DNA of 64,000 bases, from the NCBI GenBank assembly GCA_023846275.1, contig CM043875.1, positions 1,609,569-1,673,568 of the forward strand. The letters are read 5' to 3'. The notes beneath the pieces are model-generated. The model saw only the letters and a program-made list of their open reading frames with translations, ran no database searches and had not been told where the DNA came from. Positions within the stretch are counted from its first letter, which is position 1. Each line of letters starts with the position of its first letter. The translations under genes and the position numbers were made by a program. This stretch comes from Vanilla planifolia. Taxonomy: Eukaryota > Streptophyta > Magnoliopsida > Asparagales > Orchidaceae. Positions 1-13,609 of this stretch are shown piece by piece.

Positions 1-3000
1 TATGCAATGCATGTGGTTCAAGATGGAGGACAAAAGGTTCTTTGGCAAACTACACCCCTTTGCATGCCCGTGAACCAATTGAATGGGAAGATCACAAGGT
101 TGCTAAAATGAGAAGTATCTGTCTCAAGAACAAAGAACAGAAATTGCAAAAAAGAAAGCGCATGAACCGCATAGGGGAAAATGAAAATGAGATGTTATTT
201 TGTGAATCAGAGCAAAGCTGCATCAGGACTATTGAGGGAGACAGCAATCGTTCTAGCTCTGGATCGGCAATCTCATGTTCAGAAAGCTGTGCAAATGTGA
301 CTGCTGATGCAAGTGATTGGACAGGTTTTGTACTGCTTATCTGCAAGCAGTTTCCAGGGGCTTTATTAGAATATTTTTTTTCATTGATCAGAAATACTTC
401 ATTCATCTATATTCTAGGTTCAATTTGCAAAATGCATTGAAATTTCATTTCCAAAATAGGTTCTCTATGAAATTTTATTTCCATCAAATACTCTTCATCA
501 AAACTCGTTTCTTCTTATTTAAAAATCCTTTTTGAAAAGCTATTTCTTAAAACCTTATTTGTAAACTCATAGGCCATATACAAATAGAGTCTATACTAAT
601 CCTTTTCTATTATGATGGGAATATATATCTATACACACATGCACATACCTATACTCATATGTACATTCATGTATATTTATGCATATTATATTTGATTTCT
701 TCAAAGTTATAAATTTGCTTGGAGATGGACAATTGTTTTTAAATAATGAATTGCATTTCAAACTAGAAAAATAAAGCATATATAATGAGCAGGCAGCAAC
801 CATGTGCCTAAAGGTTTCTGTTTACTGGGATTTTATCTTAGATTTCCTTCCCCTCATTGGTGATGCCATTATTGATGAAGGGTTTGTGGCATATTTTTCT
901 TGTAATTGGTTAGCCTTTATAAAGGAAGTTTATAGGCAATATAACCATGTTGTAAGGTGACTTAAAAACCATATAGGAGTTCCAATGATGCTTGATATGA
1001 CGAGTAAATTGACAATCTTCGTCTTCCATGCACAGTTTTTACCTCATTGTCATTATCATGCAATGTACATATGCAGTACTGTTTGACAAGCTGTAGGACC
1101 CATTTTTGTAATGCTTTTATTCTTCTTGGTTACCTAAATATTAGTTTTTTGAATGGAGACTTTTATCACAAAACCATACTCAGAATAATTATATATAATG
1201 CTCGAATTTTGAAGCTGGGGAATGACATATACACCACACTGGTTGCAGCCTTCTCTCATCCATTATATGCATGTTTGTGAAGCTCAAAACTCAAACATAG
1301 TATTACAATATTATTATTCTAAAGTTATCATGGAACCTTGCACATAACTTTTTAGTTGTTTGTTTTTTCAATAGATATTTGTTTATAATTTATTTGACAT
1401 TGTAATTTTGCTATATTCAATGTGATATGTGAACAAATTCATAATCCGTTAAATATATATAGGAGATAATCTGCCATTTATTTTGCTGATAGGTTGATTT
1501 GATGGATCATGTTGAAACATTCAGCGCTTGGTTAACAAAGTTAGAGTATCATATTATCCCTTTTAGTACTATCATAGCTATTACCTTAAGCCTTTTTAGT
1601 TAGCATCATACAATTAAATAGCTATAGAATTATTTGTACTATCATGAGTCTGAAATTAACAAGCCAAGGGCTCACTCCAAATTGTTTCAAAGTTGTTTTT
1701 TTTAAATGTCATTGACATTAGCCTCATTCGTAGCTATTGGCTCAATGTTTGACTTATCCTTTTCTATTCATTTTTATCCAGAATGTTACTTGAGGTATTA
1801 AATGTGATGTTTGAGCACGTTTTTCTTATATGGTCTGTGAAAATTAAGTTTTGTGAGCTCATTTTTTATTTTTATCGACAAATTCTTTTTGGTAAGATCT
1901 ATAAAAAATTATGTTGTGTGCTCGGTTTTCCTCTTTTCTTCGATTCGCTTCTATGTACACTTTATTGGTTCATTTTCTTTACTCTTTCATACATGCACAA
2001 AGCACAGAAGTCTTTTTTTCATTATTTTAACTGAAGTGATACAGTGTTATGAAAATCAGATCAGACCATTTGTTTGATCAGAAATTATTTGCTCAGTTTG
2101 TTCAATTGATACCCAAATCTGAAAAGACAGTGAACTAAAGAAAGCAGGTGAATCTGTTGAATTAGGAAAAACCAGTTCAACTATAATTTGCTGAAAAAAA
2201 TGTCCTAAACTCTAAACACTTAAAATAATAAGCTGTTAGGCAATGTTTATTTTTGGGTGATGAAAACAATGTTGTGTCTATTTTTAACATTTTTTTTGCT
2301 AGGCTTATATATTATTTGAGGTAAATATTTTAATATTTTTATGAATTAAAATTAACCACTAATAAGATTGGTTTGAAGTTTCAAATATACTAACTCATTT
2401 TACTCTTTAATATTGTAATTGAGATGTGGTTTCATCTTGTTATTTTATCATTGCATGCGTAATTAGTAAAAGTAAAACATATTAAAATGCATATGTTTGT
2501 ATAAGTAAAATATCAACTATTATAGTATCTTTAGAGAACAATTTATTTTCTTTTGATAAATCATCTCTACAAAGTCAATTATAAATTGTAACAAACTTCA
2601 AAAGATAATTTAGATAGTTGCAATAAGCTATGTGCTTCTAAATGACTTACTGCTGGTTACCTTGATGCATTGTTTTCAAAGTGATTATGTATAACATTAA
2701 TACTAACCTAATTTCTAGAAAATAACATTGGCTTTATTCCATCCATCGGACCACCCAATTTAATAGGTTTGATTGGTCCTATCGTGATCCTAAACTATGA
2801 TGGTTTTTTTATCCGCTCGATTTTTGCAACATTGGGTGATTGTTCTGCCAGCATGAACCTGTCTCAGTTTTCCTTAATTTTATAGTGCATCTATCTTAAC
2901 TGTATTCCTACATTTGCAAGGTCCAGGAAAGTGTTTGATCCATAGTGTCTAATGTATACAATCTTACCTTAACATTGTTATAAGAATTATTTCTATGACT

Positions 3001-6000
3001 TGAACCTGTGACCTCCAATGCACATGACAAATAACTTTACTGCTGTGTCGAGAATATGCTTTACAGTCAGCTTGCATATTGTTTTGTAAAGTTTCCTTGA
3101 GTCTATGCTGTATTTCTTTTTAGAAATTTGTACTCCACAGAAGGGAGCAGTCTTTAACCAACAAGTTCCAACTTTAAACGTTAAATGGTCATCTATGTAT
3201 CCAATTTTTTGTCAAATATATCTAATGTAGCAAAATCTGCTAGGCATAGAAACTACTCCGCTTTTCCCTCTTTATTGCCTGATAATTATCAATTTCATGC
3301 CCCATACTTTGATTTCATTTGGTAAAAGTACAATGACTGCTATCTGAAATAAAATTGTGATTACTCTTGCAAGGATTAGAAAGGTAGTCATGGTTCTATT
3401 GTTCATTTTTGTGAAGACAAAGGATGTGCGAGCTATCTGCAACAAGTTTTTCATATAAACAACATATGTTGCCTTTCAAAAAATGAGGTCAAACAAAATC
3501 CTCACCAATAGACATTAGCTTCAGAATATTACCATCAAAACTTTTCCATTCTTGTCATTACCTATTTTTCTTGTTGAATGTCACTTCTTTTACAAGCTTT
3601 AGGATATTCTCTTTCTTTCCAATATGATGACTTGCAGCATTCTTTACACATTTTTTTGTTATTTTCAGGCTCTGCGCAGTCGAATGTTTGCGATCCACTG
3701 GTGCCAGTTCCATTAAAGAAGAAAAAACTCATTTTCTTGAAGCCTTCTCTCGAAAAGCTTACTAAAGAACTATATTCTATCTGGCATGAGCAACAGTCAA
3801 CTAAGCTATCTGGGTCTTTAGATGAAGATCTACTTTTTGAAGGTGAAACGCCTATGGGTTCAGTTGAGATAGGGAATGGAGGTGTCCTCCTTAGATATCT
3901 TAGCTCAAAAACTGAGGAGGAATCGGAGGCAAGCTCACTTCCTGTTGATAATAAGCTAATCAGTGAGGCCCATTCCAGATCAGCATCCTTCAGTGTGCAT
4001 AGTGAAAGCAAAAGAAGCAATTCTTTAAATGTTATCACAGACAAAACTAAGAAGTCCACAGTGCATGCAGCACAAGAGCATGTTAAAAGGTTTGGTACTG
4101 TTCTAGTTTTTTTTTGCTACTTGATTTAGTTTGATTGTTACTTGTAAAATTTTAAATAATAGATGCAAGTAATAATGTAATAACACATTCTGCTGTTGGT
4201 GTTGGATATTAATGTTCATGGTCATTAGCCAAACTTATATTTGTCAGGGATAAGCTTTCACCAGAGAATCTCAACATGCTGCAAGATAGTGATTCACCCC
4301 TGAGGTTTACTGACCTTCAAGTAAGCATAAAGTGCTTTGATACTTTTTTTAATGACTTTTTGATATCCCAAACTACTTCAGAAAATTATTGAACAAGTAT
4401 GTTTGGTGTTTTCCTTCTTTGTCATCTCGTAGATAAACCTCATGTTTGTTTATCTCAATAGGATGTTGTTAGTCTCAAGGTTTTCATGGAGCATTTGACA
4501 AATGAGGAACAGCAGCTGTTGATGAAATTTCTTCCTTCTATTGATATGGCTGATTTTCCTGAAAGGTTCATTTCCCTTTCCCTCCTCAACTTAGATAAAA
4601 TGTACATATTAATCATATTATGACTTCAACTTCTGCAGCCTTGCAAGCCTGTTTTCCAGTCCTCAGTTTATGAAGAACTTATCTTACTTCCAGCAACTTC
4701 TCCAAGATGGAATTTTTGATCTTTCATTCTTTCAAACGAACGTTGAAGAATGCAGGACTTTGAAGAGGCTGGTGTTGGTTAATTTGACCCAATCTAGATG
4801 GGTGGAGCACTACAAAGAGCTGAAGGTATTAAACAGTTTCTAGAAAAAATGGGGAGTTCACTTGATTTTTGTTTTTATTTAATGTAAGTGCTCTGAATTT
4901 AACCATCTCTAATTTATTTTTTTCCTGGAATTGCACATACCATTGGAAATAGGATATAAAACATAAGTGGGTTACTGAAGTAAACAAAGGAGAAAGAGGG
5001 ACAAATTTTATCAGTTATTCCAAGTTGAAGCACATCAAGAGTCCTCGCGAAAAACAAAACCAGCAATTGCAAGGTTGGTTTGCTTCCCACATTTGTTTCC
5101 TATTACTGCCGTTCAGAATGCTGCTGCTCTTTTTGAAAAGTTGCTACATCTTTTAGATATCAGTCATCTTTCAAGGTTGTTTCTCTTTTTCTACAATTTT
5201 ATTTAGACAAGCTTTTCTTTCTCATGGAAAAGTGTTATCTTCTCAAGCATTGTTTTCAATGCTAGGTGTGCTAATCGATTTGTTCATAATGAACAGTTTT
5301 TAAATGTTAATAATTTCTAGGTGAACTTTTTGTAGAAGATGGTAGCTTGAAGCTTCTCTGCCTGATATCTTTCCTAAAAATTTGTTCAATGTTCTTGTCA
5401 ACAAGCTATAGGTCCATCAAATTTGGACTAATATTTATGTCTTTCAACTTGGGAAACAACATATAGGTCCCTATTTATTGAATTTTGCATTAGATTGGCC
5501 CTTTTAAAAAGAGACTCTATTAGATCTCATGGTTTTCAATATTTCAAAATTATCCCATCCATCTACCTAAGTATTTGGCTTTTCAATTATAACACCTAGG
5601 ATTAGATTGAGCAGGAAGTTATCATTAGGTGATGTCTTAGGGATAGAATCATCAAACAAGGAACGATTTTTGAAAGGTTTTCAAGCCAGAAGGTATAAAA
5701 ATAAATAGTCTATTATGAACCATGGAGAATATGACTCTAGCCCATAAATGTTAGAATTGTCTTAAAATATTGATAATGAATTTTGGAACAAAATCCTCTT
5801 TGATCAATATAAGATAGATAAAAACTATTTTGGTTCATAAGGGATGATCAGATTAAGATAATAGCATGACTTAGTCAACTTGGGTCTTGATAGTAATCTT
5901 AGCCACTTGTCATTGTTAAGGTTTCCATAGGCGATGATGTTAAGAGGCCTTTGAGCATTCCATCTTCCTTTAGAAGGCATTGCTCCATCCTCATTCCCTT

Positions 6001-7468
6001 TGCATATGCTATGATTTGTCATGATTGGTTATTCAAAAGAGGAAAGGAGATTAGGGTTGCAGTGTTTGTGCACTGAAACTCAACTCAAAAGGAAGTACTT
6101 TCTGCTACAAACGTACAGTTGAAAACTTACTTCGGCCATGGAATACCAAAAATGGCCTCAACAAGCTACCGTAAAGATTTTTTCCTTGACTCCCAAGATG
6201 AACTTGAATTGGCCATTATTGATTGATTCAACTATGGGCTCAGTAGTAGAGATTGCTGTATGCTTAAGATCACAAATTATAGCAGACTTAGAATAAAAAA
6301 TGTTCTTATCAATTGAAGTCTGATAAAAAGATTACATTAGAAAATATGTTAATTATAAAATTAAATAAATGTCAAAATGGATAGCTTCATCATGCAAAAC
6401 TATTCTAAAATAAGCATTATATTTCATAAAACATAGCAATTCTGTTAATTCTCTTATTCATTGAATGTGCCAAATAATTAGGAGGTTGTTGCTTTTAGTT
6501 TGACATTGAATAAAAGTTTCAGACAACATTGAAAAAATGATTCTTCAATTTCCTTTGCTCTTCATGCATATAAATAATCACTTCTAGTGTTTCAATCATG
6601 CTATATCACATAGTCTAACAATGATAAGTATCTTGAAAGTTTTATACATCTTTCAAAGAGTGTTGGTATTTGATTTGTATTTAATATGAAAAAGCAAACT
6701 TCAGAGAAATATATATGTTATCTTTCATAGCACAGTATCAACAGATGAATGTGTTGAACTCAAGATTCAAACATTCTCTGCATTATCCAGCAATCACAAA
6801 AAAATAGGTTCAGTTTTATGCAACAATTGACATCAAAACTGAATATTACCATGTAATAAGAGTTACCAGAGATCTATTATTGGTCTGGAGAATGGATGAA
6901 GCAAAACATAAACATAGATAAATCAGGGTTACAGTAAATAAAACTTGCAAACAAGTAAATTATGAAGCAGTCCAAGATGAACTCTGGCTAATGAAATGCA
7001 TGATGGGTAAAAACATGTCAATCTTCTATCATCTTATCTGTTTTCCTTTTTACCTTCATCTCAGAATCTAAAGACAGCATGAGAAGTCCAAGGAAAGCTT
7101 GCAAATCCATCAGCAGCAAATTTACTTTTAAAAGATCCTCAACGGTGAATCCATGTGAAAAAAAACCAAAGGAAATGCTCGAAACCGAAGTTCTCCACGA
7201 AGCCTCTTGCTTCAGTCCAAGAAGCCTCTTTGCATCTCCTTCGCCTCCAGTTTCGATGCTGCAACCCATGGATGACAGCTCTGAACAAAGCCTGCTGCTT
7301 GACGTGCGTGGCAGTGTGTTTCCAGAAGCTGAGCTCCTCTACCAGAATCCTTGGAACCAGAAAGCATCCTCGAACGGTTCTCGTGCTGAGAGCTGTTTGG
7401 CCATCGACCAAGAGAGCCGCTGTGACTTCCCCGTTCCTCGGTTTGGTATTCAAGGAGCTATAGAATGA
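1..7468 (+). CDS. GATA transcription factor 26/27-like, DEUBAD domain (5' partial)
   Basis: Exons: 1-324 (codons from base 3), 3669-4089, 4248-4320, 4462-4565, 4639-4825, 4953-5073, 7065-7468; 543 residues are visible and the stop is TGA at 7466-7468. The window opens inside the GATA zinc finger: CNACGSRWRTKGSLANYTPL is the second cysteine pair plus the basic tail of the plant finger. A Ser-rich and Lys-rich linker follows. Exons 4-6 encode a DEUBAD (Asx homology) helical domain beginning DVVSLKVFMEHLTNEEQQLL. This combination is characteristic of plant GATA26/27, nuclear DNA-binding factors of little-known function; DEUBAD domains in other proteins bind deubiquitinases. Every junction is GT-AG and all phases agree. 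The last exon (RSPRKACKSISSKFTFKRSS onwards) lies beyond a 1,991-bp intron but joins in frame to give GAA (Glu). The first cysteine pair and the start codon lie upstream of the window. Confidence 0.93.
325..3668 (+). other. Large first visible intron of the GATA26-like gene
   Basis: This 3,344-bp AT-rich intron starts with GTTTTG and ends in TTTTCAG. It contains a SINE fossil (2868-3060), listed separately. I see no other coding exon in it; the few short open frames are chance T-rich stretches. Confidence 0.85.
2868..3060 (-). mobile_element. tRNA-derived SINE fossil, Au-SINE type
   Basis: On the minus strand one reads, in order, a box A-like start (ACAGCAGTAAAGTT), a box B-like GGTCACAGGTTCAAGTC, then AAGGTAAGATTGTATACATTAGAC, ATGGATCAAACACTTTCCTGGACC and a 3' part ending near ATGCACTATAAAATT. 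These blocks follow the order and spacing of the plant Au SINE consensus as I know it (tRNA-like head, GGTAAGGCTGCGTACAATAGACC body, CCCCGGACC, then GTGCACCGGGCTGCC tail). Many C-to-T and G-to-A changes mark it as old. It is inserted antisense to the host gene. Ends are approximate; target-site duplications were not resolved. Confidence 0.8.
5074..7064 (+). other. Last intron of the GATA26-like gene
   Basis: A 1,991-bp AT-rich intron beginning GTTGGT and ending ATCTCAG. A minus-strand 65-codon open frame at 5825-6022 has no recognisable family and looks like chance. No RNA gene or clear mobile element was recognised here. Confidence 0.75.
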
Positions 7469-10400
7469 AATGCATAGAGTTACAGAACTGTCTCTGTGGT
7501 GATGAGTGCTTCATTTCATGGCACTCTTCTCTTTGCTTTTGCTCTGCACTTTGTGTTTTTGTTGAAACGAGAGCTAAAAGTTCTTGATTTGATATGGATT
7601 GGATGTAAGAACTTGTTTTGCTGTACAGGGCAATGGTATGGCTGTAATATATGACTCAGGTTGCAAAAGAAACAAGCTTCTTTTAGAAGAGAGTTCATCT
7701 GGATTGGGTGTATGCAAATGGGGAGTTGTGAAAATGGTAAATATGACACCATTTTGTGTATTTGTTCTCATAAATGTTTGATGTGTGAGAAGAACAATCA
7801 CTAGTGCCTTTTTTTCTCAGATCTACTTCTTATTTGATGTTGTTAACCCAGATCCATTTGAGTGCTAGAATTTGATCTGACCACCTTCCAAAAGAACTGA
7901 AAAAACCAAGACCCAAAAGTCTAAGAAGGTTTAGTTAATACTCAATGAGGTATTGTAATTTTAGAGATAATAGAAGTGTTGTAGTGTTCAAAAGGCTTGA
8001 TAGTTAGAAGGTTAATGGCCTCTACTTATGTGGTTGATGATGTAGATTTCCTATGGGTTTGATTATCTTGATGAATAGACATGGGAATCACCATCAAATG
8101 ATGGCACTTAGAAGGCTTCTTGTTGTAAATTGTTTGGAGCTTGTAAAGAGATAAACTATTGAGCTAATCAAAGAAGAATTTGGGATTTTTTTGGGAGTTG
8201 AATACCATCTAACCAATAAATAACTTAGACTTCAAGTTATAGGTGAGAGTTTTACCTAAAATTAAAACTCAACTTAGGTTTCAACTAAATTCTAGCTCGA
8301 ATCAAATTGATTGAGTTGAACTATGATTAAAAAAATTGACTTGAACAATATTACAAGATGATCTTTAGTCATAGTTGGATCTACTCAACAAGGCTTGCAA
8401 TTAAACTGTTTATAGATATGTATGCGTATAACAAAAAAAATTATAAAAACATAGTATCATATATTATTGCATTTGATATGAACAAATTTTTAACCAATAA
8501 ATCAAATCAATCTTGAAATAAGATTACTCGTACCATTTCAAAACGTGACTCGAATTGAGATCAATTGACTATCTTCAAGTAATCTTGTGCTAGGTTTAGA
8601 TTGAATCATGATCAGATCATAACAACTCTATTTTGGATATCATAACCCAAAGTATTGTTTAGCCTCCATTCATATTACTTCAGAGAAAGTCGGGATTTTG
8701 GCAAATAAGACGTATTACAACAAGTCATTCATTAACTATTTGCCACATGACTTTTTAAGTGTCCTTGTGTCCATACTATATGGATGAAACTCATATTATC
8801 TATTGCCTTTTAGCATTGTAACAAACTAGCACTTTAGAGAGCTTAACCTATACTTCCAATGGCTCACAAACTCAAAATAGACAACTTTTGAGCCAGCTTT
8901 GTGGTTAAAGTGGTGGCAAAGCCATTAAGGAAGAAGCATCGGTGTGAGAAGGATATATGATTTCTTGAACCTGCTTAATACTAGCCCTTTCTTCACTTAT
9001 GAATGTCTAAATTATTCAAAAGAAATTTTCCCTCTCATGTAAGATTGCTTCATTATTAAAATTTGACATTCTAGCCTATGAAATAGCAATCACTAAATGA
9101 TATCCTATGGATAAAATCATTGGACGATAATTGACACTATTATGTATGATTCTATATTTTGTATGTAAGATGTTGTCCTTAAGATGTCAAGATATTTTTT
9201 AAAAAAATAAAACCTCTTAGACAAAAGGGGACAACACTGTGACATATAATATAAGAGTTTCACTTCTTATAATAAAGACATTGCTTAAAGTTGAACTAAG
9301 CAAGAGATGGAGGGTCTACAATCTCACGAATAAAAAGGAAAAGAAATGATTACCCCTTATGTCCTAAGGATGTAATTATTAGATAAAGAGTAACTTTTGA
9401 TAAACTTCTTAGTAGAGAGATGAATAATATCACATTAATTATAAAATGAGTTATTATAAGTTAAATATATTAGATTCTAGCTTTAAGATATTGAAATATT
9501 TTTGGTGGATAAAATCCTCTTTGATAAGCATCAAATGATTAGAGAAAGATAATAACTCAATATAATAAAACCAAATTATGATAACTCAATAAATGGTAAG
9601 CAATGTAAGAGTATGAAGGATGAGAGATCAAAAGTAATGTTGATAATTTTTTCATCAAAATAGGTTAGATAAATGTAAAATATTCCACTTATATAAAGCA
9701 AAGTGATTTTTTGATATAACTTGAAGGAAATGAGACATAAGATACAAGGAGTCAGAACTTCAAGGGGCTTTTGAGTTTGACATCCTTAGTGGGCTACTAC
9801 ATCGAACGAAGTCCCTCCTAAAAAAGTAGCCCACACTTTTTGTACACCTTTAAGAGAAAAGCCTCATGTTCCTCACTCCACTCAAACTTTCGATACATCA
9901 CTTCAAAGATATAAAAGAATTACAAAGATATCAATCGTGACGAATTATCAAAATCTAGACATGTTGGTCACATTGTCGAATTTGGTTTACAACAAAATTG
10001 TAAGAATACCTAAAAGTGGTGAGTAATTAGGTTATAGAAAAATGTATTAAAAAGATGCCTTCAAAGTTTCATACAATTTTGAGGTGGGTTGTTTCATCTA
10101 AAGTTCAAACGAAGAACTTGAGTTTGGCATTTTAGGTTTAAATCAAACTTATTATTACAAAAATTTGTCATAAGAAGAGAAAATTTTAAAAAAAAATTGA
10201 ATTGTACAAACTTTTAAATATATTTTCCAACAAAATTTTATAAACTTCTATCTTTGTTTGATACTTAAAAAAAATAAGAATATAGAGAATAATTTTTAAG
10301 TTTTTCTAAAATTAATTAGAATAATGATAAAATTGGGAAAATAGTTGAAGATATTTTTTGGGGTGTTTGTTGAAGAGATATAACACATTAGGATAATAAG

Positions 10401-11077
10401 AAAATTATCCTTCAAAAAAACTATAACAAAAGTTTTCAATAATAGACAGAAAATAACAGATAATTTTATTTAGTCATACGTATCATTCTTTGTATTTAGT
10501 GATCATGGTCCCACCAAATTGCCATAAAACATATGAAAATCATACCAAATTGCAAGAGCCATGGATTTCATAAAAATTAATAAAATATCTCTTTTACATC
10601 TTTTTTAGCTATATTTATCTAAGAAAAAAGAGGCCAAATAGTCAAACTATTACATGAAAACTACTCAAAATTTGTTGAACTTTACCATCCAAAATCGTAT
10701 TATACAGTTCAATATATATTACCATACGACATAATCTATAACCTCCATATTGCCCTAAATGGTCATGTCAATATTCTATTGTGTTTGTTACCTATGTAAA
10801 CCCCATATAAATCCATATTCACCAAGTCTTCTACACTGTCATAAGACTAACACAAGCAAAACTCAAACACTAATAAAGCTATGACAAAACTCTTAAAAAT
10901 ATAATATCATCTAAAACAATTTGGAATAAACTCCAATGATTTAAATTTATTCCAAAAATTTTAAAAACATTTTAAAAAAACCAAAAATTATATTCATCTA
11001 ACATTCGCACAATCTATTTATTAACCAATTCAAGAAATTATATGTTCAAAAGTATTATATGTGTGTGTGTGTGTGTA

Positions 11078-11148
<71 letters not shown>

Positions 11149-13609
11149 CAATTGTATTATAAATACATCACAGATCACCTAATATTAACAAAAACATGTG
11201 ATTTTAAAAAATCTTGATATTTTTTGTGAAAACTCAGATAAATAAATACACTATTCTAGTTGCTATACACCATTTATCCTATTTATGATGAATTAAATAT
11301 AAACATGAAAAGCAACTTATCTCATCTTTGGCTTCTTGTTCCATTAATGATGAAATCACATAAATCATATTAAGAGGACCCTTGCATTGTATTGTTTTGA
11401 CATTGAAAGCTATATTTTGATTGATTTTTATTTGTTTGTAAATTGCAAAAATTAAAAATATTTACTTCACTTTTTTTAATCATCTCTAACATTTCTTATT
11501 TTTAGCACGTCAAATGTCATATAAAAAAAATTAAATGATTATTTTTCCTCCAAAAATTGGCTTTTTAACTAACAATAAGCATTTATAACATTTGAAAAAA
11601 TACCTTTTAATCTCTTTTTTTTTTTTTTTAAGAAAACAATATTCAAGCATCATCATGTCCCAAACTAACCTTGAAACCCCCAAGAAATTCCCACCAAACC
11701 ATTCCACATTGCTTTTCAGCTCAACTTCTCAATTTATACAGTGATTTCTGTTGAGCTAATTTTTATTTTTATTCTATTTTTGTGGAGACATTAAAGTAAT
11801 TTAGGGTTGTATTGTTAGGTATTTGGCTTTTCTATGAAAAAGATTAGGGATTGCATCATATGAGACATAGGATTTTATTCGAGGTTAGGGTTGTTGCTTG
11901 TTATGTATTTCGCATCTTATCTATAGATTTTTTTTTTTTTTTTTTTTTTGGTAAAAATATGTTAAGGGTTCCTATGACACTATTGTTAATGTAAATTTAA
12001 AAGAATTTTTTTAAAATATGTTTAAAAATTATATTAATTTTGCATTAATAATCCTTTTTCATGTGGTTGGTTGTATTTTTTTTTTTTTTTTTTGATAATT
12101 GAAATGGAAGTTTAACTAGCATAATGTTGATATATAACTAAAGTAAGACAAAAATTTGTCAATATTAAATATATAAAATGAGCAATATCAATATTTTTTC
12201 ATATAAGATAATCAATATTGTGTAAAAAAGATTAACTCTTAGCATAAATGTTGAAGTTCCTTGAAGATTCGATGACCATGAAACATAATAGGTCTCTAAT
12301 ATCAAAGTTTTAATCTGACAAAGAATAACATTTTATGGGTATTTATCGAAAACCTAGTTTGAATGCAATTTGATCGAAAAATTAGAATTTTACATAAATA
12401 ATTAAGTCTGAATGTTGATGAATTATGACTTTTCGTAAATCATTCCCAAGTAATCGCAAGTTTGACAAGATCAAAGAGATAGACGATTTTGGGAAAGCTC
12501 CTTACATACATGTTGAAGAGTTTATTAAGATAATATAAATATAAAAATATTAATGTAATATTGATAATATAATATCATTTCTTTTCTTCAAAGTAGATGT
12601 AACGGTTGAAGCCATCCGGGGTTACCTAACTTGCAAGCCACACAAAGTAGCCATGGGAGGAGATAGAGAGAGAAAATTGCTTTTTGCTACTCTCTTTTTA
12701 TCTACAAATGAATCATATGATTTTTGGATAACGTTCTTTTGGGATAATATTCATTTTTACTCATTTTTTATTTAATAAATTAAAAAAAAATGATATTATA
12801 TAGACAATTAAATGAAGTGTTGCTCTTTTTTTTTGCAAATATTTTAAAATTTAATAAATGCAATTAAAACCATCAAAATTTTCAAAATAATATTTCTCAA
12901 TAGAAATTATTGAAAACAAAATTTCCCATTATCAAATCATTATTTATTTTTTTAATAAATAATTTATATTGTCATTAGTTACTCAATTGACTTGCAAATC
13001 TTCATCATTAGTCTTTAATTCAAGGTCAACGAGGATTAATGCCTAAACGGCTCCTTTCCTTATGTAGATGAGATGTTGCTTATTTCAAATTTATCACCGA
13101 CTTATTAATAATTATTCCTAATTTTATGCAATCTTTTCATGAATATTTAAGATAGATTATTAATTATTTATCTTTTTAATCAGGTTTTCTTCTAAAGAAG
13201 CATTAAATAAATCATAAAATGATCCTTATTTAAAGTACCTTTTTTTTACAAAAAGCTGTATTATTGATATTTTTTTTAAAATTCTGATAATAAAAAATAA
13301 TAATTTAAAAAGATAAAATAAAATTTTAATAATTATAGAAATCAAATAATGAAAAATTTTATTTATTTTAAGTAAATTTATGTCAGGTTTACCGTGGAGT
13401 TTCAAAAATAATTTATTGTAACGAATTTGCTAAAATAATATATCAAAATAATAAAAATAGAATAATTTAAGTTTCGAATGCTATGGACATAAATAGATAT
13501 ATAAACTTCATGTCATCCAGGGCCAGGCCTATTTTTGGAAACAGAGCATCCCCTGTATCTTCCCTGTTTTCCTCTTCTTTCAAAGAAAAAGAAAACAGAG
13601 AGAACAACA
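7469..13609. other. Gene-free AT-rich intergenic DNA
   Basis: About 6.1 kb between the GATA gene and the cyclin gene. It starts with the probable 3' UTR of the GATA gene (to roughly 7.8 kb). Beyond that there is no open frame of note, no splice-flanked exon and no RNA gene that I can see. There are several T or A homopolymers (for example near 11,610, 11,930 and 12,078) and one long dinucleotide microsatellite (11,058-11,146). Patches near 8.2-8.6 kb look like worn repeat sequence but match no family I can name. Confidence 0.7.
11058..11146. repeat. Compound microsatellite (TG)n(TA)n
   Basis: About 35 bases of alternating T/G interrupted once by TA, followed directly by more than 50 bases of pure alternating A/T. 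The block is alternating pyrimidine-purine throughout and probably length-variable between individuals. Confidence 0.95.

Noticed and set aside
2985..3060. tRNA gene suggested by a box B-like sequence
   Set aside because: The box B match belongs to a SINE head; no cloverleaf can be drawn and the Au body follows.
5825..6022. 65-codon minus-strand open frame in the GATA last intron
   Set aside because: No domain, no splice context and no resemblance to a family; it lies within an intron.
13535..13609. Upstream in-frame ATG of the cyclin gene
   Set aside because: It adds a Lys/Thr-rich low-complexity stretch unlike P-type cyclins; ATG 13610 gives a normal N terminus.
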